Part shown: positions 44,867 to 52,722 of the stretch, in pieces
Numbering within the stretch: position 1 is the first letter of the stretch
How the letters are laid out: each line of letters begins with the position of its first letter
Assembly (NCBI GenBank): GCA_002748705.1
Contig: PDSZ01000018.1
Span: 103,611 to 167,610, forward strand
Source of the DNA: Candidatus Fermentibacterota bacterium
GTDB lineage: Bacteria; Fermentibacterota; Fermentibacteria; Fermentibacterales; Fermentibacteraceae
Direction: 5' to 3'
DNA length: 64,000 nt
The notes under the pieces: model-generated
The model's input: only the letters and a program-made list of their open reading frames with translations
Told to the model about the DNA's origin: nothing
Databases searched by the model: none
Translations under genes and position numbers: made by a program

Positions 44867-45383
44867 GGGTCCATTCCAGGAGTTTTTCAGGGGTTTCGTC
44901 AAGATGGTATCTGAGAATATAGAAGGGGAAGTCCTTTGTGAGCTTTTCCAGAAAACGCATTGCCTGCTTCTGTTCATTGCTGTGAAGCTCAGACCAGGCC
45001 ATTACAGGATTGTTTACAGTGATTCTGTAGAAAGCATACTCCGGTGATACCTGTATCAGCATTCCAGGGGCCCCCTTCTCCAGAAAGAAAACAGCCTTCA
45101 GCGGTGCTCCTCCGATGTTTTCAACTCCTGTTCCCTGTTTCATGGAACCACATGGGAGAGATCTTATAATACTGTCTGTTCCCTTTGCAACAACGACACT
45201 GTCATCCCCTATTCCTGCAAACATGGATCTGGTCAGAATGGTTCTTATTGTTGATTTTCCACCTCCTGAAGGGGCCAGAAAAAGCAGAGAGAAATTCATT
45301 TCTCCCACTGCTGAGGCATGAAGCACAGCACCGTCAGGGAGAACAGCTCTGTTCTGTGCCCTGAGAATGAATTTGTCCATCAT
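44850..45383 (-). CDS. HPr-kinase-like P-loop protein of the RiPP operon
   Basis: 177 residues with HASAVGE...LLFLAPSGGGKST, the P-loop arrangement of HPr kinase/phosphorylase C-terminal domains, then FAGIGDDSVVV, equivalent to the SDD segment in HprK-like proteins. There is no N-terminal HPr-kinase regulatory domain. Small HprK-like proteins occur in several RiPP clusters; in some lasso-peptide clusters they phosphorylate a serine of the precursor. Start ATG overlaps the radical SAM stop. Substrate here unknown, but the neighbouring peptide is serine-rich. Confidence 0.78.
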   Translation of the reverse strand: MMDKFILRAQNRAVLPDGAVLHASAVGEMNFSLLFLAPSGGGKSTIRTILTRSMFAGIGDDSVVVAKGTDSIIRSLPCGSMKQGTGVENIGGAPLKAVFFLEKGAPGMLIQVSPEYAFYRITVNNPVMAWSELHSNEQKQAMRFLEKLTKDFPFYILRYHLDETPEKLLEWTLEQNN

Positions 45384-46420
45384 TTTCGTACCAGCCTGGT
45401 TTCAGGGAAAAGCCCGGCTTCCCATGCTGCCTGGCATATCATGTCCGGCGCTGTAAGGGAACCTCCTGTTTCGTTGTTGTTCACCACACATCTTCCAAGG
45501 CATGAATCTCTGTGCATGCACATGGAGCAGACACCCTGAATGCTTTCAGGAAGGGAGTTTCTTATTCTTTTCAGTATCGGTGAGTTTCTCCAGGCTTCAG
45601 CTACAGTGGTTTTCGGGAACCTGCCCCATGCCATTTCCTTTCTGGAGAAACCTACGCCGCACAGGGAGAAGGTACCGTCAGGCAGTACTCCCAGAAGATT
45701 CCTTACAGGGCAGTATCCCAGGTATTTCAGTCTTTCCGGCGGAAGAAGGGCTCCTGGTATTGAAGGCTGAACCCACAGGGGCAGATTTTCTGTAAGCCTT
45801 CTGAAGTAGTCAAGCACATTCTTTATGTTCATTTTTTGGTAGAAGTTGTTGCCAGTGCCTCTTCCTGTGGGAGTTATGAAGTTGATTTTCAGGTTGTAAA
45901 CACCAAGTTCCGCCACAAGACCGGCCATTTCCGCAACAGGTTCGATGGATGTATCAGAGACGGACATTATCACCTGGGTTCTGATACCTGCTTCCACCAG
46001 CTTTCGGCAGAAACCTGTTGTCTTTTTCCATGCGCCGTTCATCTTTCTGAACGAGTCATGCACTGAAGCGTCAGCACTGTCCAGACTTACTGATACAAAG
46101 TCTGGAGGGTTCTTCTTCATCTTTTCCATGAGTCCCGGAGGGTCCAGTGTACCGTTGGTCTCAAAGGCCACTGTGTCAAACCGCTGCCTGATGAAAGAGT
46201 AGAGGAGAGCTATCTCAGGATATAGAAGCGGTTCGCCGCCGGTGAGCTTTACACTGACGCAGCCAAGCTCTTCAGCCTGGATGAGAAGAGCCTTCCACAT
46301 GTTCAGTGTCATGGTTTCTCCAGTACTGCCTCCTTCATTGACCCAGCAGTGCCTGCAGTGGAGGTTGCACCCTCCTGCAGGATTTATGTAGAGGACTTTA
46401 AGTGGTACTGTATTGCTCAT
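45380..46420 (-). CDS. radical SAM/SPASM peptide-modifying enzyme (second of two)
   Basis: 346 residues from ATG 46420, which shares its A with the previous stop (TAATG); an upstream extension to 46450 only overlaps that gene. Cluster motif CNLHCRHC, then KLTGGEPLLYPE. The C-terminal SPASM region has cysteines in YCPVRN, FSLCGVG, CSMCMHRDSCLGRC and ICQAAW, enough for auxiliary 4Fe-4S clusters. PqqE/AlbA-like enzymes of this type install C-C or thioether bonds in ribosomal peptides. Coupled on both sides in the operon. Confidence 0.93.
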   Translation of the reverse strand: MSNTVPLKVLYINPAGGCNLHCRHCWVNEGGSTGETMTLNMWKALLIQAEELGCVSVKLTGGEPLLYPEIALLYSFIRQRFDTVAFETNGTLDPPGLMEKMKKNPPDFVSVSLDSADASVHDSFRKMNGAWKKTTGFCRKLVEAGIRTQVIMSVSDTSIEPVAEMAGLVAELGVYNLKINFITPTGRGTGNNFYQKMNIKNVLDYFRRLTENLPLWVQPSIPGALLPPERLKYLGYCPVRNLLGVLPDGTFSLCGVGFSRKEMAWGRFPKTTVAEAWRNSPILKRIRNSLPESIQGVCSMCMHRDSCLGRCVVNNNETGGSLTAPDMICQAAWEAGLFPETRLVRK

Positions 46421-47472
46421 TAAAGATTTTCCAGTGCCAGTTTCAGGCATGATGACCTGTCTTTCCCTGTACCTGCCGCAGCTGAAATTCCCTCAACAGG
46501 GCAGCCTCCTGAGCACCAGGGGAGATACCGGCAGCTGGAACACTCCGGATTGCTGCTTCTTGTTCTCTGAAGGAAAGTGCTGAACTTCTTCATTGCAGGC
46601 CCCTGAAGGATTGACTGAAGTGATTCGCCGGAGGCGAGGTTGCCTAGAATAATTTCAGGAAGATGGTCGCAGGGAGTTACTGAACCGTCCGGAAAAACAG
46701 ATATCCTTCCAGTGCCTCCGCCGCAGCGGTATGCCCTGTCAGATGATTCCGGAATCTCATTACGGAGGAACTTGCAGGCTCTCTCCCTCATATCCAGAAC
46801 AGTTCCCTGTATGAAGCTGCCATGGGAGGCTTTCATAGCTTCCAGCCCGGCAACTGAAACCTCCAGCTGTTCCCTGGAAGGTATCATTGCTTCGTTTAGC
46901 CCCGGGCCTGCAAGGAGGAACGAGTTGAATTTTATCCATTCCCCTCCAAGAGCCCTGGCAAGCTGTGCTGTCTGGTGAAGTCTGTGGGCGTTAAGGCTGG
47001 TTACAGTGCAGTAGAAGCCAAAGGGAAGACCTGCTGCTCTCAGTTTTCCAACACCTGTAACAAGTTTGCCGAAAACTCCCCTGCCTCTCTGTGCATCAAC
47101 AGTTTCCTGATCAGGACCGTCAAGACTTATCATGAATTCGTTTAGATGAGCAGAGGTTTTTACCACTGTTTCTATCACAGACGGAGTAATCAGAGTAGCA
47201 TTGGTGTTTATGCTGAACCGGAAGGGTCTCGCAGCTATTTCTTTTATGAAATCTGTGAAGTCAGGTCTTGCAAGTGGTTCACCGCCTGTCACCGTGAGTT
47301 TTATCAGTTTGTTGCTTACCAGTTTATCAAGTATTTCAATCCATGCAGATAGAGGCAGATCTCTCCGCAGGGCACCGTGGCTGTTAACAGAGCAGTGTCT
47401 GCAGGTGAGATTGCATCTCCCTGTTATGAGGATGTTGGCCTCTCTGGGAGATACCCAGTAGGAATCGGTCAA
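46420..47472 (-). CDS. radical SAM/SPASM peptide-modifying enzyme (first of two)
   Basis: 350 residues starting at TTG 47472, overlapping the PqqD-like stop (TTGA). Radical SAM motif CNLTCRHC, KLTVTGGEPLARPDF and a SPASM domain: RCGGGTGRISVFPDGSVTPCDHLPE, then CSSCRYLPWCSGGCP. PqqE-like organisation. Together with the PqqD-like protein directly upstream it forms the standard recognition/modification pair; the two radical SAM proteins are related but clearly different, so they may carry out two different steps or act on different residues. Confidence 0.94.
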   Translation of the reverse strand: MTDSYWVSPREANILITGRCNLTCRHCSVNSHGALRRDLPLSAWIEILDKLVSNKLIKLTVTGGEPLARPDFTDFIKEIAARPFRFSINTNATLITPSVIETVVKTSAHLNEFMISLDGPDQETVDAQRGRGVFGKLVTGVGKLRAAGLPFGFYCTVTSLNAHRLHQTAQLARALGGEWIKFNSFLLAGPGLNEAMIPSREQLEVSVAGLEAMKASHGSFIQGTVLDMRERACKFLRNEIPESSDRAYRCGGGTGRISVFPDGSVTPCDHLPEIILGNLASGESLQSILQGPAMKKFSTFLQRTRSSNPECSSCRYLPWCSGGCPVEGISAAAGTGKDRSSCLKLALENL

Positions 47473-47723
47473 ACCAGAACACCCTTCTCCCGCATTTCCG
47501 AGAGGAAAGCATCAAGATCTGACTGGATGTTTTTTTCTTCAGGATAGAGTTCGTGAAGACGGTTCAGAATTTCGTCTCTGTCAGCGCCTCTGTCTATCAT
47601 GTCACAGATTCCGAAGGCAACCCCTTCAGATACTTGAAGAGCCCCTGTATCAATATTGAAAAGAATGCCGCCTGAAGGCTCTTTTCTGAAAACCACACCT
47701 TTGGCGAATTCCAGTTTTTCCAT
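47469..47723 (-). CDS. PqqD-family peptide-recognition (RRE) protein
   Basis: 84 residues from ATG 47723, which follows ACGGAGATGCATT; the longer frame from 47780 lacks a site. Sequence pattern VVFRKEPSGGILFNIDTGALQVSEGVAFGICDMIDRGADRDEI with a C-terminal FLSEMREKGVLV is the PqqD winged-helix fold, which binds leader peptides and delivers them to the radical SAM enzyme. First gene of the operon. Confidence 0.92.
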   Translation of the reverse strand: MEKLEFAKGVVFRKEPSGGILFNIDTGALQVSEGVAFGICDMIDRGADRDEILNRLHELYPEEKNIQSDLDAFLSEMREKGVLV

Positions 47724-47803
47724 AATGCATCTCCGTTGAATGGAACATTGACTGTGTTGCATTGTATTGGTAATATACACATCATAACACGGAGGTTCCC
47801 CTG
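47724..47803. promoter_or_regulatory. divergent promoter region between the RiPP operon and the + strand barrel gene
   Basis: For the + strand: TTGACT (47748-47753), 17-nt spacer, TAATAT (47771-47776), a near-consensus promoter. For the - strand: TACAAT (complement of 47761-47766) is a good -10 with only a weak -35 (TGTTAT). The two would overlap in about 40 bp, so the transcripts are likely to compete or to be regulated together. Confidence 0.55.
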
Positions 47804-48202
47804 ATGAGAAAAATTATGTTTGTTCTTTTGGTAACAGCATCCTGCGTATATGGCTACGGGCTTCAGCCTTCAGGTTTCAACCTTGTTGGTTTTCCTGAGT
47901 TCGAAGGCAGGTTCAGTCCTGAGTTCAGCAGTATGGCAAGCTTTTCATTCACTTCCGGTTCTTACGGATCTATGGGGCAGGGAACCTATCTGGGCAGCAT
48001 GAGCTTTTTCCTTCATCCCAGAGTTGACGCAAAACTGGAAATGGGATACTCCAGATTCATGACTTTTTCCGGAGCAGGGAACGATTTCGGCCTTGTTCTG
48101 GGAGGAGTTGAACTGAACTGGCGTCCCTGGGAGAACACCCGTCTTTCCTTCATTTATCGCGGTGCCCTTCCAGAGAATAATCTGTTTCCGGAAGGCATGT
48201 AA
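47804..48202 (+). CDS. small secreted beta-rich protein, possibly a truncated barrel
   Basis: 132 residues with a signal peptide (KIMFVLLVTASCVYGYG) and strands with alternating pattern (MASFSFTSGSYGSMGQGTYLGSMSFFLHPRVDAKLEMGYS; GLVLGGVELNWRPWENTRLSFIYRG), as in a small outer-membrane barrel. It ends ...LFPEGM followed by TAA at 48200-48202. The next ORF is in the same frame directly after this stop, so the gene boundary is uncertain. CGGAGG precedes ATG. Confidence 0.65.
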   Translation: MRKIMFVLLVTASCVYGYGLQPSGFNLVGFPEFEGRFSPEFSSMASFSFTSGSYGSMGQGTYLGSMSFFLHPRVDAKLEMGYSRFMTFSGAGNDFGLVLGGVELNWRPWENTRLSFIYRGALPENNLFPEGM

Positions 48203-49111
48203 ACGGCCGCAATTCTCTGGTGTCTGATCTGTCTTGCTTCCGGTGAAGAGTTCATTCAAAGCGGTGAGATTCTTTCCGCGTGTTCATTGTATGTCTCTGA
48301 AGCTCAGGCTGATCCTTCTTCATGGTGGAAACACTACAGGGCTGCATGGTGTCTGAACAGGCTTGATCAGCCTGATTCTGCCAGATGCTACGCACGCCGT
48401 GCTTTCTACCTTGCCCCTGGTGAGGAAAAAGCCCTTTCGGAGCTTATGCGGTCACTGGCAAGTGAGCCGGAATCTGTTCTCACCTATTCTCATCTTGTTT
48501 CAGGCGGCGGTGTGTGCAGGTATCGTCTGGCCAGAGCAGAACTTGACCTTAATAGATATGCTGAAAGCTCTATACAGTGGCTCACTGAAGCATCAGCTAA
48601 CAGTGATTCCGCCAAAGCTGCCGATGCCTGCTGCTGGTTGTGGATCCTTACAGGCAGGTCTGACCTTGAACTCATTGAAAAAGCTTCAGCTCTGGCGCCA
48701 GATGAGGAGTTTTACAGAGGAATGCTGGTGGAAGCTCTTGTTGATTCTGAAAAGATTGAAAGGGCTGCTTCTGAGTTTGAAAGAATGACAGACAGAAGCA
48801 GTTTCAGTTACTGGAGTACAGCTTCGGAGCTTCACTGGGCAGAGGGCCTTCACGATCTGTCAGTGGATGACTGCCGTAAAGCCTTTAACATGAGGCAGAT
48901 TCCATCAACTGCAGCTGATCTGGGATGGCGTCTTTACTTCAGGTCAAGGGAGCTTATCGAGGCAGGAAGCATGCAGAAGGCTGAAATACTTCTCCGTGAG
49001 TGTTCCGGTTTATGGAGTGCAGAGAGTTCATGGGCTCTGAGAGCCGATTCTCTTATTAACAGTCTAAACGAGTTTACCTCTGTAAACGGTGATTATGGAG
49101 AGCCGTTTTGA
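48203..49111 (+). CDS. secreted TPR-like protein without a canonical start
   Basis: Open frame of 303 codons directly after the TAA at 48200, in the same frame as the upstream gene. Its beginning reads TAAILWCLICLASGEEFIQSGEI, a signal peptide lacking its Met-Lys. The two codons before it are ATG TAA, where ATG AAA would make a perfect start. The first standard start codon is a TTG at 48287, which would drop the signal sequence. The rest is helical with TPR-type repeats (WWKHYRAAWCLNRLDQPDSARCYARRAFYLAPGEEKAL; FYRGMLVEALVDSEKIERAASEFERM). Function unknown; stop overlaps the next gene (TTGA). Confidence 0.6.
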   Translation, partial: TAAILWCLICLASGEEFIQSGEILSACSLYVSEAQADPSSWWKHYRAAWCLNRLDQPDSARCYARRAFYLAPGEEKALSELMRSLASEPESVLTYSHLVSGGGVCRYRLARAELDLNRYAESSIQWLTEASANSDSAKAADACCWLWILTGRSDLELIEKASALAPDEEFYRGMLVEALVDSEKIERAASEFERMTDRSSFSYWSTASELHWAEGLHDLSVDDCRKAFNMRQIPSTAADLGWRLYFRSRELIEAGSMQKAEILLRECSGLWSAESSWALRADSLINSLNEFTSVNGDYGEPF

Positions 49112-49416
49112 AGTATGACCGGTGTATTGTGCCGGCGCTATTCGTTATGTTTATCACCGGCTGTTCTGTGCAGGTGTCCCGGGACAGGTGGAATCACTTT
49201 GCATTCTCTGCAGCAGCGGCTTCCACTGCAGCCGCAGCAGTTGCTGATCCAGGGAAAGCAATGGCTCTCTCTGCCGGCACAGGTCTGCTGAAGGAAATCT
49301 ACGATGGTCTGTACGGTTCCGGTTTCAGCACATGTGATCTGGTCTGGGATATGGCCGGAGTGCTGGCCGGAGGTGTTGCCGCACATACAATTCTGATTAT
49401 GGAGGACGATTCCTGA
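49108..49416 (+). CDS. YfiM-like small lipoprotein
   Basis: 102 residues from TTG 49108. Lipobox ITGC, then DRWNHFAFSAAAASTAAAAV, GLLKEIYDG and DLVWDMAGVLAGGVAAH. The D-x-x-x-H, G-x-x-KE-x-xD and D-x-x-x-x-x-G pattern over two or three hydrophobic helices is that of YfiM/DUF2279-like putative periplasmic lipoproteins. Function unknown. Coupled to secA by TGATG. Confidence 0.72.
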   Translation: MKYDRCIVPALFVMFITGCSVQVSRDRWNHFAFSAAAASTAAAAVADPGKAMALSAGTGLLKEIYDGLYGSGFSTCDLVWDMAGVLAGGVAAHTILIMEDDS

Positions 49417-52400
49417 TGGGCAGGTTGGGCAATTTATTCAGAAAACTGATGGGAGATAATCAGGCTAAGCTGATGAAGAGCCTGAATCCTGTTGTGGAAC
49501 AGATTAACGAAACCTTTAAAGGCCTGGCTGAGCTCTCAGATGAACAGCTGAAAGGCAAGACCGACGAATTCAGAAGGAGGCTTCTGAGAGGAGAAACTGT
49601 TGATGATCTCATGGTTGAGGCATTTGCAGTTGTGAAAGAGGTCTGTCGGAGGAACATCGGTGAGAAGTGGGATGTTACCGGCCACACTGAAACATGGAAT
49701 ATGGTACCGTACGATGTTCAGCTCAAAGGCGGTATCGTTCTTCACAGGGGTATGATTACAGAGATGGCAACCGGTGAGGGAAAAACTCTGGTTGCTGTGC
49801 TGCCGGTGTATCTCAACGGGCTCAGAATCAACAGAGAGTGGGAGGAAAAGGCCAGAGAGACTTTCGGTGAAGATACAGATCAATGGGAGTTCAGGGAGCT
49901 GGATGGTGTTCCAGTGGGAGCAGGGGCGCATCTGGTCACGGTGAACGATTATCTTGCGCTTAGGGATTCCCTCTGGATGGGGCCGATCTATAATTATCTT
50001 GGTCTTTCCATCGGCTGTATTCAGGGAGGCATGACCCCTGATCAGAGACGCGCCCAGTACAACTGCGACATTACCTACGGTACAAATAACGAGTTCGGTT
50101 TCGACTACCTGAGAGACAACATGGCAGTGAGGCTGGAGCAGAGGGTGCACAGGGGATATGTCTACGCCATTGTGGATGAGGTGGACAGCGTTCTTATTGA
50201 TGAGGCCAGAACGCCGCTTATTATCAGCGGCCCTGTTGCCAGAAACCGTAACAGGTACATGGAATACCGTTCAACAGTGGCTTCCCTGGTTCGAAAACAG
50301 TCTAAGATCGTGAATGATATAGTTGCTGATGCCAACGAGCTGTGGTCTTCAGGAGACCATCACGGAGCAGCTACTCTCTACCTGAAAGCCCGCAGAGGAG
50401 CCCCTAAGCACAACAGGCTTTCAAAGGCGCTCCGTGATCCGGACATAGCGGCAGCTGTAAAGCGTGTGGAAGGTGAGAGGCTTCGGGAGAAGAACATTCA
50501 CGAGCTGGATGAAGGTCTCTGTTTCTCAATCGACGAGAAAGAACGAAGCGTGTCGGTTTCCGATATGGGCCGGAAGCTCCTCTCTCCTGATGATCCGGAT
50601 TTCTTCCTCATCAGGGATATAGGCGATGTGATGGCTGAACTTGAAGCCAGAGACATAACCGAGGAAGAGAAGTTTGAGCAGAGGAAAAAGGTTTACGAGG
50701 ACCATTCTTCAAGAGCAGAGGCCCTTCACAACATTGATCAGCTTCTGAAAGCCTATCAGCTGTACGAGAAGGATGTGGAGTACATCATTTCAGAAGGCAG
50801 AGTGGTCATTGTGGATCAGTTCACAGGAAGGCCAATGCCCGGCAGGCGGTTCTCAGACGGTCTCCACGAAGCGCTGGAAGCCAAGGAGAATGTTGAGATA
50901 AGGAATGAGACACAGACCCTGGCAACCATTACCATACAGAACTACTTCAGAATGTACGAAAAACTCGCAGGTATGACAGGAACAGCAGAGACAGAGGAAG
51001 AAGAGTTCGGCAGCATCTATGATGTGAATGTTGCTGTGGTGCCCACCAACAGACCCATTGCCCGAATTGACCATGAAGACAGGGTCTATGCTTCCAAGCG
51101 GGAGAAATATGCGGCGATAATTCAGGAAATAGCTGAAAGGCACGCCACAGGACAGCCTGTTCTTGTTGGAACTGTTTCAGTTGAGGTCTCGGAGCTTCTT
51201 GCCAAACTGCTTAAGCGGCAGAAGATTATTCCAAATGTTCTTAACGCAAAACACCACATGCAGGAAGCTGAGATAGTTTCCCGTGCAGGTCAGCGGGGAG
51301 CTGTTACGATAGCCACCAATATGGCAGGCCGTGGAACTGATATAAAGCTTACAGATGAAGTGAAGGAGCTTGGAGGGCTATTTGTCATAGGGACAGAACG
51401 GCATGAGTCCAGAAGAATAGACAGGCAGCTCAGAGGAAGAAGCGGAAGACAGGGAGATCCTGGAGGCAGCCGGTTCTACCTCTCCCTTGAAGATGATCTT
51501 TTCAGACTGTTTGCAAGCGAGAAAATCATTGATTTCCTCAAGAAGAGCCAGGAAAAAGAGGGAGCGCCTATTGAGCATCCTCTGCTTACAAAATCAATAG
51601 AGCAGGCTCAGAAGCGAGTTGAACAGTATCACTTCGGTATCAGAAAACACCTTCTTGAATATGACGATGTGGCCAACAGGCAGCGGGAGGTTATCTACAG
51701 GCGGAGGCTTCAGGCGCTCACAGGGGAAGGTCTTGAAGAGGAAGTTCTTGAAATGATATCAGCTGTAGCTGATTATTCCCTTACTGAAGCTGTTCCAGAT
51801 GGCTCTGAACGCCACCAGTGGAACATGGAAAGAGTTCCTCTTATTCTCAGAGACCTTTCAGGTGCTGTTTTCAATATTACCGGTCCTTCAGAAAAAATCC
51901 GTGACCCTGGGCAGCTCAGGGAATCCTTATGTAAAATGGTTCTGAACTACTTTGAGAAGAAGCGGGAAAAACTTGGTGACAAGATGATCACCGATCTGGA
52001 AAAATGGTCGGTTCTCAGCGCCATTGATGCAAGGTGGCGTGACCATCTCTATGCTCTGGATCACCTTAAGTCAGGTATAGGTCTAAGGGCATATGCCCAG
52101 AGAGACCCTCTTGTTGAGTACAAAAAGGAGGCTTTCGGCCTTTTCGAAGAACTCCTTGATGCTATTGACAAACAGGCTGTGAGGCAGATACTATCCCTGT
52201 GGCCGGCTAAAACACTGCAGAGGCAGCAGGGGCCTGCAGGAAGGGCTGTTCATCCCGGGCTGCAGCGTCCAGGGGGTTCAGGCGTTTCTGATCCAAGAGC
52301 AGGGGCCGGCAGAAATGCCCAGGGCAAACAGCAGACTGTCAAGAGAACTGAAAAGAAGGTCGGAAGAAACGATCCCTGCCCCTGCGGCAGCGGAAAGAAA

Positions 52401-52424
52401 TACAAACAGTGTTGCGGAAGCTGA
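49416..52424 (+). CDS. secA: preprotein translocase ATPase SecA
   Basis: 1002 residues. Nucleotide-binding domain 1 with MATGEGKTLVAVLP (Walker A) and DEVDSVLIDEARTPLIISGP; preprotein crosslinking domain; second ATPase half with TNMAGRGTDIKL and ERHESRRIDRQLRGRSGRQGDPG. Helical scaffold/wing follows, and a C-terminal zinc-binding SEC-C motif GRNDPCPCGSGKKYKQCCGS. It drives export through SecYEG, on which the many signal-peptide proteins in this window rely. Extra residues before the SEC-C motif form a Gly/Arg/Gln-rich linker. Confidence 0.98.
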   Translation: MGRLGNLFRKLMGDNQAKLMKSLNPVVEQINETFKGLAELSDEQLKGKTDEFRRRLLRGETVDDLMVEAFAVVKEVCRRNIGEKWDVTGHTETWNMVPYDVQLKGGIVLHRGMITEMATGEGKTLVAVLPVYLNGLRINREWEEKARETFGEDTDQWEFRELDGVPVGAGAHLVTVNDYLALRDSLWMGPIYNYLGLSIGCIQGGMTPDQRRAQYNCDITYGTNNEFGFDYLRDNMAVRLEQRVHRGYVYAIVDEVDSVLIDEARTPLIISGPVARNRNRYMEYRSTVASLVRKQSKIVNDIVADANELWSSGDHHGAATLYLKARRGAPKHNRLSKALRDPDIAAAVKRVEGERLREKNIHELDEGLCFSIDEKERSVSVSDMGRKLLSPDDPDFFLIRDIGDVMAELEARDITEEEKFEQRKKVYEDHSSRAEALHNIDQLLKAYQLYEKDVEYIISEGRVVIVDQFTGRPMPGRRFSDGLHEALEAKENVEIRNETQTLATITIQNYFRMYEKLAGMTGTAETEEEEFGSIYDVNVAVVPTNRPIARIDHEDRVYASKREKYAAIIQEIAERHATGQPVLVGTVSVEVSELLAKLLKRQKIIPNVLNAKHHMQEAEIVSRAGQRGAVTIATNMAGRGTDIKLTDEVKELGGLFVIGTERHESRRIDRQLRGRSGRQGDPGGSRFYLSLEDDLFRLFASEKIIDFLKKSQEKEGAPIEHPLLTKSIEQAQKRVEQYHFGIRKHLLEYDDVANRQREVIYRRRLQALTGEGLEEEVLEMISAVADYSLTEAVPDGSERHQWNMERVPLILRDLSGAVFNITGPSEKIRDPGQLRESLCKMVLNYFEKKREKLGDKMITDLEKWSVLSAIDARWRDHLYALDHLKSGIGLRAYAQRDPLVEYKKEAFGLFEELLDAIDKQAVRQILSLWPAKTLQRQQGPAGRAVHPGLQRPGGSGVSDPRAGAGRNAQGKQQTVKRTEKKVGRNDPCPCGSGKKYKQCCGS

Positions 52425-52445
52425 TACTTTCAGAAGGGAGAACAA

Positions 52446-52721
52446 ATGGGCAACAACGGAAGAGGCGAGATATGGGCATTCATGGCCGGGCTGCTAGCAG
52501 GAGGAGTGGCTGCGCTGCTCTATGCTCCTGCCAAGGGAGAAGACACAAGAAAGAAAATTCGTGAGACAGCTGAAGATGCCTATCACAAGGGTGAAGAGTA
52601 TTACGAGAAAGGCATCAGCGAGGCTGAGAGAATTTACAAGGAAGGCAGAAACAAAGTAGAAGAGGTGGTTGAGACCATCAGCAGGCATCCTGAAAAAACT
52701 CCGAAAGCAGAACAGGAATAG
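52446..52721 (+). CDS. YtxH-domain protein
   Basis: 91 residues: one TM segment (EIWAFMAGLLAGGVAALLYAP) with the YtxH hallmark LLYAPxxGxxTRxxI (here LLYAPAKGEDTRKKI), followed by an amphipathic charged helix (EDAYHKGEEYYEKGISEAERIYKEG). Family members are small membrane proteins linked to envelope or general stress; biochemical role unknown. GGGAGAAC precedes ATG. Confidence 0.9.
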   Translation: MGNNGRGEIWAFMAGLLAGGVAALLYAPAKGEDTRKKIRETAEDAYHKGEEYYEKGISEAERIYKEGRNKVEEVVETISRHPEKTPKAEQE

Positions 52722-52722
52722 T

